Source: an uncultured Butyricicoccus sp.
GTDB lineage: Bacteria; Bacillota; Clostridia; Oscillospirales; Butyricicoccaceae
NCBI GenBank assembly: GCA_900547195.1
Contig: URFQ01000041.1
Coordinates: 1 to 22,999 of the forward strand
Length of the DNA: 22,999 nucleotides
Reading direction: 5' to 3'
Position 1 is the stretch's first letter; every line of letters starts with the position of its first letter. Below the pieces are notes generated by a model. That model had not been told where the DNA came from. It saw only the letters and a program-made list of their open reading frames with translations, and searched no databases. The translations under genes and the position numbers were made by a program. Below are positions 21,188 through 22,999 of this stretch, in pieces.

Positions 21188-22066
21188 GTGTTAATCGATT
21201 TGTTTCAAAAGACCCGCGACAGCTCCATGCGCATGAAGGGCGAAACGGAGGCTGAGCCCAAACCGATGAAGGTTTGCAAGGGTTGCGGCGCAGAACTGAA
21301 GGCGCGTACCTTTGGGCGTAACCTGTATGTGTGCCCGGTGTGCGGCCGGTACAGCCGTCTACTTGCGCGCACGCGCATCCGCTTTACCGCCGACCCGGAC
21401 AGTTTCCACGAGCTGTTCGGCGGCCTGAAAACACTGAACCCGCTGGAATTTGACGGTTATACCGAAAAGGTGCGCGACCTTGTGCAAAAAACCGGCATGA
21501 ACGAAGCGGTTGTGACCGGTCTATGCACCATCGGCGGCGTACAGGCCTGCCTGGGCGTTATGGATAGCCATTTCATGATGGCGTCCATGGGCAGCGTGGT
21601 CGGTGAAAAGCTGGCGCGCTTGTTCGAGTACGCCACCGAACACCGCCTGCCGGTCGTGCTGTTCACCTGTTCGGGCGGCGCACGCATGCAGGAGGGTATG
21701 TTTTCACTGCTTCAGATGGCCAAGGTTTCGGGGGCGGTGCGCCGCCACTCAGACGCAGGCCTGCTCTATATTACTGTGCTGACCGATCCGACAACGGGCG
21801 GCGTGACCGCAAGCTATGCATCGCTCGGCGACATCATTTTGGCGGAGCCGCACGCGACTGTCGGCTTTGCAGGCCGCCGCGTCATTGAGGGCACCATTGG
21901 CGAAAAGCTGCCCGATGATTTTCAAACCGCAGACTTCTTGCGTGACCACGGCTTTTGTGATAAGATAGTCCCGCGGAACCAAATGAAGCAGACGCTTACC
22001 AAGCTGCTGCAAATGCATCAGCCCACCGACAAGAAGCAGAAAAGGCAGGTGAGTGCGCGTGGCTGA
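21188..22066 (+). CDS. accD: AccD, acetyl-CoA carboxylase carboxyltransferase beta subunit
   Basis: A 292-residue beta subunit that, with AccA, moves the carboxyl group from biotin to acetyl-CoA. An N-terminal four-cysteine zinc ribbon (CKGCGAELKARTF then CPVCGRYSRL, about 30-55) is followed by the crotonase-fold core with the FTCSGGARMQEG loop, PTTGGVTASYASLGD and FAGRRVIEGTIGEKLP. The start is a GTG at 21188 with AAGGAGGTG seven bases upstream. The end overlaps the accA start, as expected for subunits made in equal amounts. Confidence 0.96.
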   Translation: MLIDLFQKTRDSSMRMKGETEAEPKPMKVCKGCGAELKARTFGRNLYVCPVCGRYSRLLARTRIRFTADPDSFHELFGGLKTLNPLEFDGYTEKVRDLVQKTGMNEAVVTGLCTIGGVQACLGVMDSHFMMASMGSVVGEKLARLFEYATEHRLPVVLFTCSGGARMQEGMFSLLQMAKVSGAVRRHSDAGLLYITVLTDPTTGGVTASYASLGDIILAEPHATVGFAGRRVIEGTIGEKLPDDFQTADFLRDHGFCDKIVPRNQMKQTLTKLLQMHQPTDKKQKRQVSARG

Positions 22067-22856
22067 AACGGTTCGTGAAAAAATGCAAATTATCCACGAC
22101 CCCAAACGGCCCACCGTGGACGACTATATTGCGGCGCTCTTCGATGACTATATTGAGTTGCACGGCGACCGTGCCTACGGCGAGGATTCGGCCATTTGCG
22201 CCGGCATCGGCCTGTTCGGCGGCCAACCGGTCACTGTAATTGGTCACCGTAAGGGCAAGACGACAGAAGAAAAATTGGCGGCAAACTTTGGCATGCCCCA
22301 TCCGGAGGGGTATCGAAAGGCGTTGCGCCTTGCGCATCAGGCGGAAAAGTTCGGCCGTCCGGTGGTTTGCCTGGTGGATACCGCAGGCGCGTTTCCGGGC
22401 GTGGGCGCAGAGGAGCGAGGACAGGGTGAGGCGATTGCCAAATGCCTGTACGACTTTATGGCGCTGCGCACGCCGGTGATGAGCATTATAACAGGGGAAG
22501 GCGGTTCGGGCGGCGCGCTGGCGCTTGCAGTCGCTGATCGTGTACTTATGCTCGAAAATGCTCTGTATTCGGTCATTTCGCCGCGCGGCTGCGCATCTAT
22601 CCTGTGGAAGGATGCAAGCCGGGAGATTGAGGCAGCCGAATGCCTCAAGATCACGGCGCAGGATTTGTATGGCTTTGGCATGGTGGAAGGGATTATCCCG
22701 GAAACGCCGTCCATCATGAAAAACGTGAAAAAAGCAATTGCGACGGCGCTGCGGGAGCTTTCAGCTGAAGCTGAGCAGGATATAGAGCTTTTGCTGCAAA
22801 AAAGGTATGAAAAATTCCGTAAAATCGGAGTGTTTCAAGAAATAAATCAACTTTAA
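22053..22856 (+). CDS. accA: AccA, acetyl-CoA carboxylase carboxyltransferase alpha subunit
   Basis: A 267-residue alpha subunit, on the short side of the family (E. coli AccA is about 320) because the N-terminal helical region is reduced, as is common in Clostridia. Core motifs include GHRKGKTTEEKLAANFGMPHPEG, VDTAGAFPGVGAEERGQGEAIA, GEGGSGGALALAVADRV and SVISPRGCASILWKD, which form the biotin and acetyl-CoA sites with AccD. The start is a GTG at 22053, inside accD (14-bp overlap), with AAAGG seven bases upstream. A second GTG at 22059 has AGGTG at a similar distance, so the start is uncertain by two codons. Confidence 0.96.
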   Translation: MRVAETVREKMQIIHDPKRPTVDDYIAALFDDYIELHGDRAYGEDSAICAGIGLFGGQPVTVIGHRKGKTTEEKLAANFGMPHPEGYRKALRLAHQAEKFGRPVVCLVDTAGAFPGVGAEERGQGEAIAKCLYDFMALRTPVMSIITGEGGSGGALALAVADRVLMLENALYSVISPRGCASILWKDASREIEAAECLKITAQDLYGFGMVEGIIPETPSIMKNVKKAIATALRELSAEAEQDIELLLQKRYEKFRKIGVFQEINQL

Positions 22857-22879
22857 GAAATGTAAGGAGAGTTAAACCA

Positions 22880-22999
22880 ATGTTTGAGAAAATCTGTGAG
22901 CTGCTGGCCGACAAGTTCGACGCTGACGCTTCCTCCATGACCATGGAGACTTCCATCAAGGACGACCTGAACGCGGATTCCCTGGACGTTGTAGAGCTG
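22880..22999 (+). CDS. acpP: AcpP, acyl carrier protein (cut by the window end)
   Basis: Forty codons are visible, opening MFEKICELLADKF and reaching DLNADSLDVVEL, in which the serine of DSL is the site for the 4'-phosphopantetheine arm. This is the canonical ACP pattern, and a full protein would be about 75 residues. TAAGGAGAG precedes the ATG, and the gene starts 23 bp after accA. ACP carries the growing chain in every fab step. Finding it at the end of the cluster rather than beside fabH or fabK is a little unusual. There may be a further acpP elsewhere in the genome. Confidence 0.95.
   Translation, partial: MFEKICELLADKFDADASSMTMETSIKDDLNADSLDVVEL

Noticed and set aside
1..22999. CRISPR arrays, insertion sequences, prophage, toxin-antitoxin or defence genes
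   Set aside because: No regularly spaced repeats, transposase-like motifs or integrase/phage proteins are visible. All sizeable coding frames on the sense strands are housekeeping genes.

Overview
This window is a stretch of core chromosome from a moderately GC-rich (by eye, upper 50s percent) low-G+C-lineage Firmicute, most likely a member of the Clostridia in the Oscillospirales (Ruminococcaceae-like). The placement is inferred from an Asp23/YloV pair, a LexA of the B. subtilis type, a SigH-type sigma factor, a glmS ribozyme, FabK as the enoyl reductase, a Clostridia-type fab/acc operon and AGGAGG ribosome sites. I see no rRNA, tRNA, CRISPR array, insertion sequence or prophage.

Layout. 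(1) Positions 1-2081, minus strand: yloU (Asp23 family), yloV (FakA/DhaL family), then the first codons of another gene running off the left edge. (2) A 271-bp divergent intergenic region carries a lexA promoter flanked by two LexA-box-like inverted repeats. (3) Positions 2353-8655, plus strand: lexA and recG (stop and start codons overlap), a hairpin, then ruvC-ruvA-ruvB and glmM. This is a DNA repair and recombination block ending in a cell-wall precursor gene. (4) Positions 8656-10809: a glmS ribozyme leader and glmS. GlmS makes glucosamine-6-P, GlmM converts it to glucosamine-1-P, and the ribozyme senses glucosamine-6-P. (5) Positions 10811-11934: a repeat-rich consensus promoter, a sigH-like sigma gene, a small four-CxxC zinc-ribbon protein and a strong terminator. 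(6) Positions 11946-14723, minus strand: a DbpA-type DEAD-box RNA helicase with a terminator-like hairpin in its own leader, and fabD. (7) Positions 14724-14972: a divergent control region in which the two fab promoters physically overlap. (8) Positions 14973-22999, plus strand: fabH-fabK-fabG-fabF-accB-fabZ-accC-accD-accA-acpP, tightly packed, with acpP cut by the window end.

How the genes work together. The fab/acc block encodes nearly all of type II fatty acid synthesis: acetyl-CoA carboxylase (AccBCDA) makes malonyl-CoA, FabD loads it on ACP, FabH starts chains, and FabF/FabG/FabZ/FabK run the elongation cycle. YloV belongs to the family that phosphorylates exogenous fatty acids, so both ends of the window touch lipid metabolism. 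LexA, RecG and RuvCAB handle damaged or stalled replication forks.

The genes are ordinary. The interest is in the non-coding regions: overlapping opposed consensus promoters between fabD and fabH, a probable ATT start codon for fabH, attenuator-like leaders on the helicase and perhaps fabD, an unusual LexA operator sequence, a TACTGT repeat cluster at the sigma gene promoter, and an orphan 16S-complementary sequence just upstream of the glmS ribozyme. I found no clearly new multi-gene system.
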